Assembly: GCF_021650975.2 (NCBI RefSeq)
Contig: NZ_CP091285.1
Location: 1,426,001 to 1,490,000, forward strand
DNA from: Flavobacterium jumunjinense
Lineage (GTDB): Bacteria > Bacteroidota > Bacteroidia > Flavobacteriales > Flavobacteriaceae
DNA length: 64,000 nucleotides
Direction of reading: 5' to 3'
Of the stretch, positions 44,428-54,031 are shown piece after piece. The number at the start of each line of letters is the position of its first letter. Positions within the stretch are counted from its first letter, which is position 1. The position numbers and the translations under genes are program-made. The notes under the pieces were generated by a model. It saw only the letters and a list, made by a program, of their open reading frames with translations. It was not told the DNA's origin and did no database searches.

Positions 44428-47241
44428 ATGAGATTAAATAGTATTCAAACACTTTTTTTGCTTATTAACCTTACATTGTTCTCTCAAAATAAAACAGTTC
44501 AAAAAAAGATCTATTTTAATTCTGAAAATATTTCATCTAAAGGAGCTATAACAATTTTTTCAAAAGAGTATAATTTTGTAGGAGATTATGGGTTTATTCC
44601 TCAATATTCAAATACTGATAGAAAAGGAACTACTCATCAAAAATTTCAACAATATTATAAAGGGTTAAAAGTAGAATTTGGAACAGTAATAGTACATTCA
44701 AAAAAAGATAAAGTTTTCTTTATTAATGGTGAATTGTATAATGCTAATGATGTTTCGATAGTTCCAGAAAGAACTGCAAATGAATGTTTTCAATTCGCAA
44801 TAAAAAGAGTAAATGCGAGCTCTTATTTATGGGAAAACGAGATGCAATCTAAGTTAATGGATTATAGAAAACCAGAAGGTGAATTGGTTTTAATTCCGAA
44901 CCTTAAAAAAGGAATAGTTAATCTAGCCTACAAATACGATATATATGCAACTAATCCAATTTCAAGAGAAGAAATATATATTGATGCAAATACTGGAGAA
45001 GTATTATTCTTAAATAAAATCATTAAACACGCAAATGAATTAATTTCAGATAGTGATATTCAAAAACAAAGAGAGAAATTAGAAAACAAAATACTTTATG
45101 CAACAGGATCTGCAGATACAAGATATAGTGGAACAAAGGAAATTGAGACAACCTTCGATGGTATTAATTATGTTTTAAAGGATCAAACTAGAGGGTTTGG
45201 GGTACATACATTTAATTGTGAAAATACATCTTCTTATCAAAATGTAGATTTTACAGATAATGATAATAATTGGTCTGCAGCAGAATATGATAATCTAGCA
45301 AAAGATAATGGAGCGCTTGATGCACATTGGGGAGCAGCAACTACATATGATTTTTGGTTAAATATTTTCGGAAGGAATAGTTTTGATGATAATGGAGCAA
45401 GGATTAGAAGCTATGTTCATTTTGGAAATAATTATAACAATGCTACTTGGAATGGTGCTGTTATGACTTATGGAGATGGAAATAGTTTTGATATTTTAAC
45501 CTCAATTGATGTGTGTGGACATGAAATTGGACATGCTGTTTGTACTTATACGGCTAATTTAGTATATCAAAATGAGTCTGGAGCCATGAATGAAGGGTTT
45601 TCGGATATTTGGGGAGCATGTATTGAACATTATGGAAGAACTGGTGGACTTCAGAATCCTATTCCTAATAATGTTTGGCAAATAGGAGAAGATATTTCTA
45701 GTACTCCACTACGCTCAATGAGTGATCCTAATTCGGTTAACGACCCAGACACTTATTTAGGAACTAATTGGTATTCTGGAACAGCAGATAGTGGAGGGGT
45801 TCATACCAATTCAAGTGTGTTGAATCATTGGTTTTATATTCTTACAGTTGGAGAATCTGGAACAAATAATGCACCAGATCCTGATACTTATAATGTAATT
45901 GGTATAGGTATGGAAAAAGCTTCAGAAATTGCCTATTTAGCAGAGAGAGATTATCTTACTCCTAATTCTACCTATGAAGATGCAAGAAATGCAACAATTG
46001 AGGTTGTAAGTTCTATTTATTGTTCAAATAGTCCAGAGGCAATTGCTGTAACAAATGCATGGTACGCAGTAAATGTCGGAGAAGAATTTATAGCAGTTCC
46101 TGACGATATTGCTTTGTTATCAATAGAAAGTTTAAATAATATTCCTTGTTCATCTAATTCAATAACTAGAGAATTAACTTTAAGAAACCAAGGTTTGAAC
46201 ACAGTTACATCAGCAACTATTTCATACGTTTTAAACGGAAGTTCACCAGTAACTTCTACTTGGAACGGGAATTTAGCACCTTGTACAGAAACGAATCATT
46301 CAATAACAATAAATGGGTTAACGAGAGGAGCTCACACACTGGAAGTAACTACGACAATTATTAATGATGGTAGAGCTGAAAATAATAGACGAATTGTTTT
46401 ATTTTTGATAAATGATGAAGGAGTAATAAATCAAATAAATTCATTTACAGATATTTCAGATGCCTTAATTTCATACGATTCGGAATCTATAACTTCCCAA
46501 TGGGTTAGGGGAGAAAGAGCGGGTGATGCAATGGAGACAAATGGGAATATTGTTTATACTACCAATCTAACAGCAAACTATCCTAATAATGTAAAATCGT
46601 ATTTAGTTTCTCAATGTTATAATTTAACGACTGTTTCAGATCCTGTAATCAGTTTCTCAATGCAATATGATTTAGAAGTAAACTGGGATATTGTTTATGT
46701 AGAATATTCAACAGACTTTGGAGCGAACTGGCAAGTGCTTGGTGAAATGACAACTAATTGGTATAATAGCGATAGAACACCACAAACTACAGGATCAGAT
46801 TGTAATAATTGTAAAGGAGCACAGTGGACAGGTTCAGAAACAAATAATACAACTTATTCTTACCCGTTAAGTAATTTAAGTACTCAAACAAATGTTGTTT
46901 TTAGAATCGTTTTTCATTCAGACCAAGCCATAAATCAATTAGGAGTAAATATTGATGATTTTGTAATCAGTGGAGCTTTATCAAATGAAAGTTTCAATAC
47001 CAATACGATATCTATTTATCCCAATCCTTCTAAAGGAATTTTTACTGTTTCGTCTAACACTATAAAATTAAACACGATTGAAGTATTTGATGGTTTAGGA
47101 AAGCTTTTGTTTTCTGAAAACGAGGGTTTAAAAAATGCGACAGAAACAAATATAGATTTAACAGGAATGTCTTCAGGAATCTATTTTATTAAAGTTAATT
47201 CTGAAAACGGAATTTTTTCTAAAAGAATTGTTAAAGAATAG
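44428..47241 (+). CDS. Secreted M4 (thermolysin-like) metalloprotease with T9SS sorting domain
   Basis: A 937-residue zymogen: signal peptide (1-20), FTP and PepSY propeptide (about 30-200), M4 catalytic domain with zinc motif His365-Glu-Ile-Gly-His369 and third ligand Glu389 in NEGFSDIW, then a CARDB-like domain (about 560-650), a further beta-sandwich, and a type A T9SS sorting domain (ISIYPNPSKGIF to the end). It digests extracellular protein. The ATG at 44428 gives a proper signal peptide; the longer frame starting at 44404 overlaps the terminator region. Confidence 0.93.
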   Translation: MRLNSIQTLFLLINLTLFSQNKTVQKKIYFNSENISSKGAITIFSKEYNFVGDYGFIPQYSNTDRKGTTHQKFQQYYKGLKVEFGTVIVHSKKDKVFFINGELYNANDVSIVPERTANECFQFAIKRVNASSYLWENEMQSKLMDYRKPEGELVLIPNLKKGIVNLAYKYDIYATNPISREEIYIDANTGEVLFLNKIIKHANELISDSDIQKQREKLENKILYATGSADTRYSGTKEIETTFDGINYVLKDQTRGFGVHTFNCENTSSYQNVDFTDNDNNWSAAEYDNLAKDNGALDAHWGAATTYDFWLNIFGRNSFDDNGARIRSYVHFGNNYNNATWNGAVMTYGDGNSFDILTSIDVCGHEIGHAVCTYTANLVYQNESGAMNEGFSDIWGACIEHYGRTGGLQNPIPNNVWQIGEDISSTPLRSMSDPNSVNDPDTYLGTNWYSGTADSGGVHTNSSVLNHWFYILTVGESGTNNAPDPDTYNVIGIGMEKASEIAYLAERDYLTPNSTYEDARNATIEVVSSIYCSNSPEAIAVTNAWYAVNVGEEFIAVPDDIALLSIESLNNIPCSSNSITRELTLRNQGLNTVTSATISYVLNGSSPVTSTWNGNLAPCTETNHSITINGLTRGAHTLEVTTTIINDGRAENNRRIVLFLINDEGVINQINSFTDISDALISYDSESITSQWVRGERAGDAMETNGNIVYTTNLTANYPNNVKSYLVSQCYNLTTVSDPVISFSMQYDLEVNWDIVYVEYSTDFGANWQVLGEMTTNWYNSDRTPQTTGSDCNNCKGAQWTGSETNNTTYSYPLSNLSTQTNVVFRIVFHSDQAINQLGVNIDDFVISGALSNESFNTNTISIYPNPSKGIFTVSSNTIKLNTIEVFDGLGKLLFSENEGLKNATETNIDLTGMSSGIYFIKVNSENGIFSKRIVKE

Positions 47242-47272
47242 TTCTATTTTATAAGAACTAGTTCAAAAAAAG

Positions 47273-47280
47273 TATATTTG
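47273..47280 (+). promoter_or_regulatory. Predicted -7 element of the M13 peptidase gene
   Basis: TATATTTG matches TAnnTTTG, 35 bp upstream of the ATG. A perfect palindrome GAACTAGTTC sits just before it at 47255-47264. Confidence 0.6.
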
Positions 47281-47315
47281 TCGTTAAGACTACTTTAAAA
47301 AACTAAACAATAAAA

Positions 47316-49379
47316 ATGAAAAATTATATTTTTAAAGGAAGCATATGCTTCCTTTTTTTAGCTTCCTTGTTTAATTCCTGTAAACCAACTCAGCCTACTA
47401 AAAAGGTGCCAGTGGGAATAAACACTAATCATATGGACAAATCAGTGCGCCCAGCAGATGATTTCTTCAGATTCGTAAATGGTAAATGGTTAGACAATAC
47501 TGAAATCCCAGCAGATAGAACAAGATGGGGAAGTTTTGATGAACTTCGTAAGAAAACAGATCAAGATGTAATGCTAATTCTTAAAAAAGCATTAGTAGAT
47601 AGAACAATAGATCCAAATTCTGATCAAGGGAAAGCAATTAGTCTTTATAAATCAATATTAGATACAGAAACTAGAAACAAGCAAGGAATCACTCCATTAA
47701 AACCATATCTAGAGAAAATTGAAGCGATAGAAAACTCAAAAGATTTAGTCGCTTTTATAACAGAAATGGAAAAAGAAGGTGGACTTGGTTTCTTTGGAAC
47801 TTATGTTGGAACAGATGCTAAAAACAGTACTAGAAATGTAGTGTATTTAGGAACAGGAAGCTTAGGTTTGCCAGACAGAGATTATTATACTTCTGATTCT
47901 GCCGATAATAAAGAAAAAAGAGAAAAATATGTTGAGCACGTTTCTAAAATGTTATTGTTTTTAGGGCAAACTGAAGAGCAAGCAAAAACAAACGCAGATG
48001 CGATTTTAGCATTAGAAACAAAAATGTCTGAATCAACTTTTGATAGAGTTGAAAGAAGAGATAGAAGAAAGTCATACAATCCAATGACAATGAAAGAGCT
48101 AAATAAATTAGTTCCTGCTGTTGCTTGGGAGAATTATTTTGAAGAGATTGGTGTTGGAAAATTAGATACTATCATTGTTTCTCAACCAAAATATATGTCA
48201 ACACTTCAAGAAATCATCAAAAAAAATGATGTTGCTACTTGGAAAGAATATATGAAATGGACACTATTACGTCAAACTTCTGGCTTATTAAGTACAGAAG
48301 TTGGTGATGCTAATTGGGAATTTTATGGAAAAACATTAACAGGAGCAGTAAGGCAACGTCCAGAAGATGAAAGAGCTTTGCAAACCGTTAATGGAACACT
48401 TGGAGAAGCCTTAGGGAAACTATATGTTGCTGAAAAATTTCCTGCAGAAGCGAAAGAAAAAGCACAAGCAATGATTGCAAATGTTTTTAAGGCTTTTGAA
48501 AACAGAATTGATAATTTACCTTGGATGACAAAAGAGACTAAGGAAAATGCAAAATTGAAATTACGTAAATCAAGAGTTAAAATTGGTTATCCAGACAAAT
48601 GGAAAGATTATTCTCAATTAGAAATTACAGCTCCTAATGAAGGAGGAACTTATTTCGAAAACATGAAGAATGCTTCTATTTGGGCAACTAGAGAAAACAT
48701 TGAAAAATTAGGTAAACCGGTCGATAAAGAAGAATGGGGAATGTCACCACAAACGGTAAATGCTTACTTTAACCCTTCTTATAATGAGATTGTATTTCCA
48801 GCAGCTATCTTGCAACCACCTTTCTACGATTATAAAGCAGACGAAGCTGTAAATTATGGTGGAATTGGAGCAGTAATCGGACATGAAATTTCTCATGGTT
48901 TTGATGATTCTGGATCAAGATATGATTCTGATGGGAATTTAGTAAATTGGTGGAGTGATCAAGATTTGTCTCAATTTACAGGTTTAGGAACTGCTTTGGC
49001 AGATCAATATTCAAGCTTACAACCTTTACCAGGTATATTTGTAGATGGTAAATTTACATTAGGTGAAAACATTGGTGATTTAGGTGGTGTTAATGCTGCT
49101 TATGATGGATTACAGATTTATTTAAAAGAAAATGGTAACCCAGGTTTAATTGATGGGTTTACGCCAGAACAACGTTTCTTTATTTCTTGGTCAACTATTT
49201 GGAGAAGTAAAATGCGTGATGAAGCAATTAAAAACCAAGTAAAAACAGATCCACATTCACCAGGAATGTATCGTGCTTATGTACCTTTACAAAATGTTGA
49301 TGCATTCTATGAAGCATTTAGCATTAAAGAAGGTGACGGAATGTATATAGCTCCAGAGAAAAGAGTTAAAATTTGGTAA
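47316..49379 (+). CDS. M13 family metallopeptidase (neprilysin/PepO-like) lipoprotein
   Basis: A 687-residue lipoprotein, lipobox NSC near Cys22. The mature protein is a complete M13 peptidase: the large helical N-terminal domain (about 40-480), zinc motif His523-Glu-Ile-Ser-His527, third ligand Glu584 in GENIGDLGG, and a C-terminal SPGMYRAYVPLQNVDAFYEAF segment that ends in KIW, where most members end CxVW. It cleaves small peptides in the periplasm or at the surface. Confidence 0.95.
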   Translation: MKNYIFKGSICFLFLASLFNSCKPTQPTKKVPVGINTNHMDKSVRPADDFFRFVNGKWLDNTEIPADRTRWGSFDELRKKTDQDVMLILKKALVDRTIDPNSDQGKAISLYKSILDTETRNKQGITPLKPYLEKIEAIENSKDLVAFITEMEKEGGLGFFGTYVGTDAKNSTRNVVYLGTGSLGLPDRDYYTSDSADNKEKREKYVEHVSKMLLFLGQTEEQAKTNADAILALETKMSESTFDRVERRDRRKSYNPMTMKELNKLVPAVAWENYFEEIGVGKLDTIIVSQPKYMSTLQEIIKKNDVATWKEYMKWTLLRQTSGLLSTEVGDANWEFYGKTLTGAVRQRPEDERALQTVNGTLGEALGKLYVAEKFPAEAKEKAQAMIANVFKAFENRIDNLPWMTKETKENAKLKLRKSRVKIGYPDKWKDYSQLEITAPNEGGTYFENMKNASIWATRENIEKLGKPVDKEEWGMSPQTVNAYFNPSYNEIVFPAAILQPPFYDYKADEAVNYGGIGAVIGHEISHGFDDSGSRYDSDGNLVNWWSDQDLSQFTGLGTALADQYSSLQPLPGIFVDGKFTLGENIGDLGGVNAAYDGLQIYLKENGNPGLIDGFTPEQRFFISWSTIWRSKMRDEAIKNQVKTDPHSPGMYRAYVPLQNVDAFYEAFSIKEGDGMYIAPEKRVKIW

Positions 49380-49400
49380 TCAAATTTATAATAACATTAG

Positions 49401-49431
49401 AATCCTAAGTGAAAGCTTAGGATTTTTTTAT
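49401..49431 (+). terminator. Intrinsic terminator with GAAA tetraloop
   Basis: Stem AATCCTAAGT/GCTTAGGATT (49401-49410 with 49415-49424) closed by GAAA and followed by T7. It ends the M13 gene against the convergent EamA gene. Confidence 0.88.
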
Positions 49432-50351
49432 GCCTTTTTAATTGCTTTATTGACAAGGAATAGACCAATAAGAGTAACAGCACCTCCAATTGCTATAGAA
49501 ACAGTTAAAGGTTCGTTAAACAATATATAACCAAAAAATAAAGCAACCATAGGGTTAATATAAGCATATAAACTACTCACTTCTTTAGGAAGATTCTCTA
49601 AAGCATAGATGAAGGCAATAAATGTTAGTACAGAACCAAAAACCACTAAATAGCCGATGGACCACCATGAAATAGCTGGGATTTCAGATAATGGTACAGT
49701 TTCTCCTGTAGTTTCAATTACACTAAAAATAGCAACACAAGAAATTAGCATTTGCAATCCTAAACTAAAATAAGGGTTAAAATTAGTTTTGTTTTCTCGA
49801 ATATAGATAGAAGATAATGCCCAAGTAAAAGTAGCAATAATAGACAATATTATACCAAATCGAAATTCTGGTTCTAAAAAGTCGTTGAGGTAATCATAAA
49901 AAATAACACAAATTCCAGAAAAACAAATTACCAAACCTAAAGCAGCTCTCCAAGATATTTTTTCTCCTCTAAAAAAACTGATAACAACGATCCAAAGTGG
50001 AAAAATAGAACCAATAATAGCACCCAAACCACTAGAAATATATTTCACGCCCCAAGTGCTTAAACCATTACTCAACATAAAGTTTAAAATACTCAATATG
50101 AGAATATTTCTCCATTGTCTTTTGTTTGGCCAAGGTGCTTTCTTAATTAGGAAATAAGCTAAATAAATGAGCCCGCCAAACAACTGACGGATAGCTACTA
50201 ATTGCATGGCAGGCATATGTTTTACACCTTCCTTAGATGCAATCCATGTGGTGCCCCAAAAAAAACTAATCCAACAAAGTGCAATAAAAGGTAAACCAAC
50301 AGCACTTTTTTTTCTTTTAATATATTCGTGAAAAACACTAAAATAAGCCAT
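49428..50351 (-). CDS. EamA/DMT family transporter
   Basis: A 307-residue protein with ten membrane helices in two EamA repeats: WISFFWGTTWIASKEGVKHMP begins the first and WALSSIYIRENKTNF the second, with YINPMVALFFGYILFNEPL near the end. Drug/metabolite transporters of this type export amino acids or other small metabolites; the substrate is not evident. It starts 2 bp after the stop of the epimerase gene and is last in that operon. Confidence 0.92.
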   Translation of the reverse strand: MAYFSVFHEYIKRKKSAVGLPFIALCWISFFWGTTWIASKEGVKHMPAMQLVAIRQLFGGLIYLAYFLIKKAPWPNKRQWRNILILSILNFMLSNGLSTWGVKYISSGLGAIIGSIFPLWIVVISFFRGEKISWRAALGLVICFSGICVIFYDYLNDFLEPEFRFGIILSIIATFTWALSSIYIRENKTNFNPYFSLGLQMLISCVAIFSVIETTGETVPLSEIPAISWWSIGYLVVFGSVLTFIAFIYALENLPKEVSSLYAYINPMVALFFGYILFNEPLTVSIAIGGAVTLIGLFLVNKAIKKA

Positions 50352-50353
50352 TT

Positions 50354-51190
50354 TTAAATCTCTTTTTTGAAAGTATAAGATAATAAAGATTCAATTTTTT
50401 TGCTTGAAATGATTTTACCCTTACTTGTAGAATTTTTTGCAAATGTAGGTAAAGCTAAATTCATTTTTTTAGCTTTTTTGTGATAATATTCTATCCTTTT
50501 TGGATGTTCAGGAGCAACAACATTAAAGACTTGATTATTTTGCATTTTGTCGGATGGATTTAGTTCGAGTTTTTTCTCAATAACACCTTCAATAATTCCA
50601 ATACAATCTTCTTGATGAACAAAATTAATAGGAGCATCTGGATTTTCAACATTTTCTTTTCCTGCAAGGTATTTAATAGGATGTCGATCTTCACCAATCA
50701 ATCCGCCAAATCGGATTATAGTTGAGTCAAAATGAGTGTTTTTTACTAATAATTTTTCAACTTTAACCAATTGTCTGCCACTTTCAGTATCTGGATTTGT
50801 TGGTGTTTCTTCTGTAATTTCTTTAATCGGAAAGGTATCACTATAAACAGAAGTGGAACTAATGAAAATTATTTTTTTTACACCAGACTTTTCAATTTCA
50901 GTAATTAATAATTTTATTTTATTTACGAATGAAATAGAAGTATCCCTCCTCAACCCAGGTGGAATATCGATAATTAAAATTTCAGAATCGTTTAAAAAAT
51001 CAGTTATATTTCCTTCTATCTTGTTTTCGAATAGAGAAACTAAATACGGTTGAATTTTATTGGTTTCTAATAATGAAAGTTTATTTTCTGAAGTAGTTGA
51101 ACCTTTAACCGAAAAACCGTTTTCAATTAATGCTTTGGCTAAAGGCAATCCTAACCAACCACAACCTAGTATGGAAATTTGTTTATTCAT
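50354..51190 (-). CDS. NAD(P)-dependent epimerase/dehydratase-like SDR protein (YeeZ-like)
   Basis: A 278-residue Rossmann protein starting MNKQISILGCGWLGLPLA, whose GCGWLG is the nucleotide-binding loop. FISSTSVYSD near residue 110 resembles the SDR active-site region. The layout matches YeeZ/YbjT-like extended atypical SDRs; substrate unknown. The ATG at 51190 overlaps the preceding gene by 8 bp; another ATG four codons upstream would give 20 bp overlap. Confidence 0.82.
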   Translation of the reverse strand: MNKQISILGCGWLGLPLAKALIENGFSVKGSTTSENKLSLLETNKIQPYLVSLFENKIEGNITDFLNDSEILIIDIPPGLRRDTSISFVNKIKLLITEIEKSGVKKIIFISSTSVYSDTFPIKEITEETPTNPDTESGRQLVKVEKLLVKNTHFDSTIIRFGGLIGEDRHPIKYLAGKENVENPDAPINFVHQEDCIGIIEGVIEKKLELNPSDKMQNNQVFNVVAPEHPKRIEYYHKKAKKMNLALPTFAKNSTSKGKIISSKKIESLLSYTFKKEI

Positions 51191-52616
51191 ATATTTCTTC
51201 ATCTTCGAATTCTAATATAGGTAATGGTAAATTATTGAAATCTATTTTTGATATTAACTCTAATTGTTTAGCTTCAACCATATAAAAATATAAAATTTGA
51301 TTTGGAAAATATGCTATTGTAAAATCATCAACTCCTTTTTCTCTACCAATAATTTGACAAGCTTTAAGATATCCTTCTCTTGAATAGGAAAGAAGTTGCA
51401 TATAGTGGAAAAACAATGGTTTTTCTGGGAGTTCTATTGAAATTAAATAATTTTCATTTTCAGCTATTTTTTTAGCAATAGTATTTGCAATTTCATTACA
51501 AGAAATAGGATTGTTGTTTAAAAGAATTTCATTTTCATTTGTTAAATGTAAAGTAATAAGATTTTCATAGTTAAGCTTAAAAGAATTATTTTCAAATAGA
51601 CCAACAGAATGTTCTTGGTAAATAGCCTCTTTTAATTTTATTTCTTTTGGATATGCAGCAAAAGCGACCTGATAATTTGAATTTCGATTTATTATTCTTA
51701 GTATTTTATTAAGATTTTTCATAGAAATATTTTCATCTACATTTAACTGAACAAAAGGGTTGAAAGTACTTGAATTATCATAATAATACTCATCTTTTAG
51801 ATTTTTGATTAGGGAAACAGAATCGAGTACTTTATTGTTGTAAATAATTTTTAAATCTTTAGTTATAAAAATTTCTTTCTCTTTATGTTTTAATGAAAGT
51901 GATTCAGTAAAACGGACTTTTGGTAAGTGGATATTTCCTTTTATATAAGGATTTTGAGAATGTTTTTCTTTAAAATAAGATTCAAAATCAACTAAGTTAA
52001 TTTGGCTAAAACCAAAAGCTAAAACGGAAATTAATAGAAAAGAGCCCATTAAGTATTTGAAATAATTGCGAATGGTTAAACCTAACCCTTGCCACGATTG
52101 AAGAAATAATACAAGTACAATCAATACAAACAAATAAAGATATTCTTCATAAAAACTAAAATACTCATAAAAAACAGGAGCATAATTTACTTTTTGTCCA
52201 AAACCAACCATATTTAAAAAACTATACATGGTTGCGAATCTAAAAATCCATAACAAGAAAAACCAAATCCATATATTTTGGTTGTGCACTATTTTTTTCC
52301 GCTTGAATTGAATTCGTTTTTCTCCAAATTTTTTACTGGTGTCGAAAATAATTTTTAGAAAAAAACTTTGTCCAATAATTAAAGCTAAAAAAGCATAGAA
52401 TAAATTATAAAAAAGTAATTCGTTTTCAGAAAAATCTAAATAATTGAAATGATCACTAAAAGTAAGTAAACGAAGTAAATCTCTACCTAAAACAAAAAAT
52501 TGGTAAATTGAAAAACTAAGTAACAAACCTATTGAAAAACCACACCATAGTCTGAATTTTGAAATAGGAATATTTTGTTTAAAATGAATTCGTTTAGCTA
52601 AAGTATTTACTGCCAT
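51183..52616 (-). CDS. Hypothetical membrane protein with periplasmic ExbD/TolR-like repeats
   Basis: A 477-residue protein. The N-terminal half has five to six predicted helices (about 22-45, 65-90, 110-130, 150-175 and 190-215). The C-terminal half is soluble with two segments, about 255-330 and 355-420, each with a short strand-turn pattern (for example KIIYNNKVLDSVSLIKNL, EILLNNNPISCNEIANTI) like the periplasmic fold of ExbD/TolR. I do not recognise the family, and the ExbD resemblance is by eye. It overlaps both neighbours, so it is translationally coupled. Confidence 0.6.
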   Translation of the reverse strand: MAVNTLAKRIHFKQNIPISKFRLWCGFSIGLLLSFSIYQFFVLGRDLLRLLTFSDHFNYLDFSENELLFYNLFYAFLALIIGQSFFLKIIFDTSKKFGEKRIQFKRKKIVHNQNIWIWFFLLWIFRFATMYSFLNMVGFGQKVNYAPVFYEYFSFYEEYLYLFVLIVLVLFLQSWQGLGLTIRNYFKYLMGSFLLISVLAFGFSQINLVDFESYFKEKHSQNPYIKGNIHLPKVRFTESLSLKHKEKEIFITKDLKIIYNNKVLDSVSLIKNLKDEYYYDNSSTFNPFVQLNVDENISMKNLNKILRIINRNSNYQVAFAAYPKEIKLKEAIYQEHSVGLFENNSFKLNYENLITLHLTNENEILLNNNPISCNEIANTIAKKIAENENYLISIELPEKPLFFHYMQLLSYSREGYLKACQIIGREKGVDDFTIAYFPNQILYFYMVEAKQLELISKIDFNNLPLPILEFEDEEIYE

Positions 52617-53030
52617 TTATAATGCTCAATATAAGTATTGTTTGAAATATCGTATTCGTAATATTTTTTGTATTTGAAACCAGTTTTTACAAGAGTAAGT
52701 GAGTCGGGTTCAATTTGTTTGTCTAAATGGATATAATTCTTTTCAAGGTTGTTTTTATCAAATGTGACAAGAAAATAATCATTTATAATGTCTGATCTAT
52801 GTTCTTATTCATCCTCTAAAGTTTGTTTACCATAATAAAGTTTGTTTTTATAGTAAAAATAAAACTTTATAGAATGTGAATTCTCACCGCGAAATATTTT
52901 TTTAGTGTAAGCTATACTTTTGCCATCATATTTTTCAATTTCTTCTTGTTTTTCTCTTTTGTTATAAAAGTCTAGAACAAAAAGAAAAACAATTAATAAT
53001 AATCCAAAAGCATATATGTTACTTTTTCAT
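52607..53030 (-). pseudogene. Broken gene for a small single-helix protein (frameshift plus internal stop)
   Basis: Read in one frame from 53030 to the TAA at 52607, the sequence encodes about 140 residues with an N-terminal membrane helix (IYAFGLLLIVFLFVLDFY), a basic stretch and a soluble domain (KYDGKSIAYTKKIFRG, DYFLVTFDKNNLEKNY). Two lesions break it: an extra A in the A5 run right after the ATG, and an in-frame TAA at 52805-52807. The end overlaps the start of the next gene by 10 bp, as in an intact operon. Similar small proteins are common in flavobacteria; function unknown. Confidence 0.75.
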
Positions 53031-53051
53031 TCTTTATCTTTTTTCTACAAC

Positions 53052-53402
53052 TTAACTATCTTTCTTAACCAAAACAAACCCATCATTTTCAATTGCCATA
53101 TAACCTTGGTCGTATATGAAATAATAGGTGTTTCCTGTTTTTGTTTTATAAATCGAAGTAAAAAACTCAAAGTCGAAACCTTTACTCACTAATTTTGTTT
53201 TTGTGGTTTTTGTTTTATCCTCTGGATTCAAAGCACATAAAATACGATAGTTTTTACGCAATTTATTATTAATGTTGCGCATTAAATTAGTTTGATCTTT
53301 ATTTCGTCTATTATTGTAAGAATTTCTACAACCATCGGAACAGAATTTTTTATCTTCTCTTCCTATAATTTTTTCGTTACATTCTAAGCAGTTTTTACTC
53401 AT
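53052..53402 (-). CDS. Small zinc-ribbon protein
   Basis: A 116-residue protein. The N-terminus has a four-Cys zinc site, Cys5-x2-Cys8 and Cys21-x3-Cys25 (CLECNEK, FCSDGCRNSYNNRRNKDQ), followed by Arg and Asn residues, a layout seen in small flavobacterial DNA- or RNA-related proteins. The C-terminal 55 residues hold a small beta-rich domain (TGNTYYFIYDQGYMAI). Function unknown. It precedes the pseudogene by 21 bp. Confidence 0.75.
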   Translation of the reverse strand: MSKNCLECNEKIIGREDKKFCSDGCRNSYNNRRNKDQTNLMRNINNKLRKNYRILCALNPEDKTKTTKTKLVSKGFDFEFFTSIYKTKTGNTYYFIYDQGYMAIENDGFVLVKKDS

Positions 53403-53409
53403 GATAATT

Positions 53410-53432
53410 CATTGTGAGGAACGAAGCAATCT
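53410..53432. repeat. Copy of a widespread intergenic repeat (CATTGYGAGGAACGAAGCAATCT type)
   Basis: The 23 bases match, with one difference from the common form, a short sequence scattered between genes of many unrelated bacteria. Only one arm of its usual palindromic context is visible here, so it is probably a degraded copy. Confidence 0.5.
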
Positions 53433-53473
53433 AATCATTCCATTTGTTTGTCTTATTTACCTTTGTTAAAGTT

Positions 53474-54031
53474 TTAAAATTTATTCTTTCTTGAATCACT
53501 TTCGAGAATGGCATATTCAAAATTATCCGACCAACCCGATTTTAATGGTAATATTTGTCGGCAACGTCCTTCTCTTGTCATTCCAACTTTTTCTAAAACT
53601 TTAATCGAACCCAAATTTCCCACAGCACAACCTGCTTGAATTCGGTGTAATTTTAATTCATCAAAGCAGAAAATAATGATACTGTTTACTACTTCAGTGG
53701 CATACCCTTTATTCCAAAAATCGGAGTGAATCTTGTACCATATTTCTGCTCTATTGTATTTCTTATTTCCGATTTTTATTCCAAACAAACCGATACTCTT
53801 ATTGTCACTTTGTTGTTTAATTATAAAAGTATAATTGACTATTTCAGTTTTTTTATTTTCTTCAATCCAAGGTGTAATGATGGATTTTGTTTCTTCAATA
53901 TCTTTTGGAATTCCTAAGGTATTGTATTCGTCGGTTTCAGTTAACGAATGTAATTCATGAATGAAATCTAAATCCGTGTGCTGAATCAATCTTAATTTCG
54001 TTCTTTCAGTTACTAATTGAATTTCATTCAT
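53474..54031 (-). CDS. GNAT family N-acetyltransferase (RimJ/RimL-like)
   Basis: A 185-residue acetyltransferase: TERTKLRLIQHTDLDFI at the start, then KIHSDFWNKGYATEVVNSIIIFCFDE with the acetyl-CoA-binding loop (about 104-115), and VGNLGSIKVLEKVGMTREG, the typical end of RimL-like enzymes. Such enzymes acetylate ribosomal proteins or small amines; the substrate is unknown. It overlaps the DinB-like gene upstream by 4 bp (ATGA), so the two are co-expressed. Confidence 0.92.
   Translation of the reverse strand: MNEIQLVTERTKLRLIQHTDLDFIHELHSLTETDEYNTLGIPKDIEETKSIITPWIEENKKTEIVNYTFIIKQQSDNKSIGLFGIKIGNKKYNRAEIWYKIHSDFWNKGYATEVVNSIIIFCFDELKLHRIQAGCAVGNLGSIKVLEKVGMTREGRCRQILPLKSGWSDNFEYAILESDSRKNKF

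Noticed and set aside
47255-47264. Palindrome GAACTAGTTC before the M13 peptidase promoter
   Set aside because: Ten bases, single copy, no matching site elsewhere that I noticed; too little to claim an operator.
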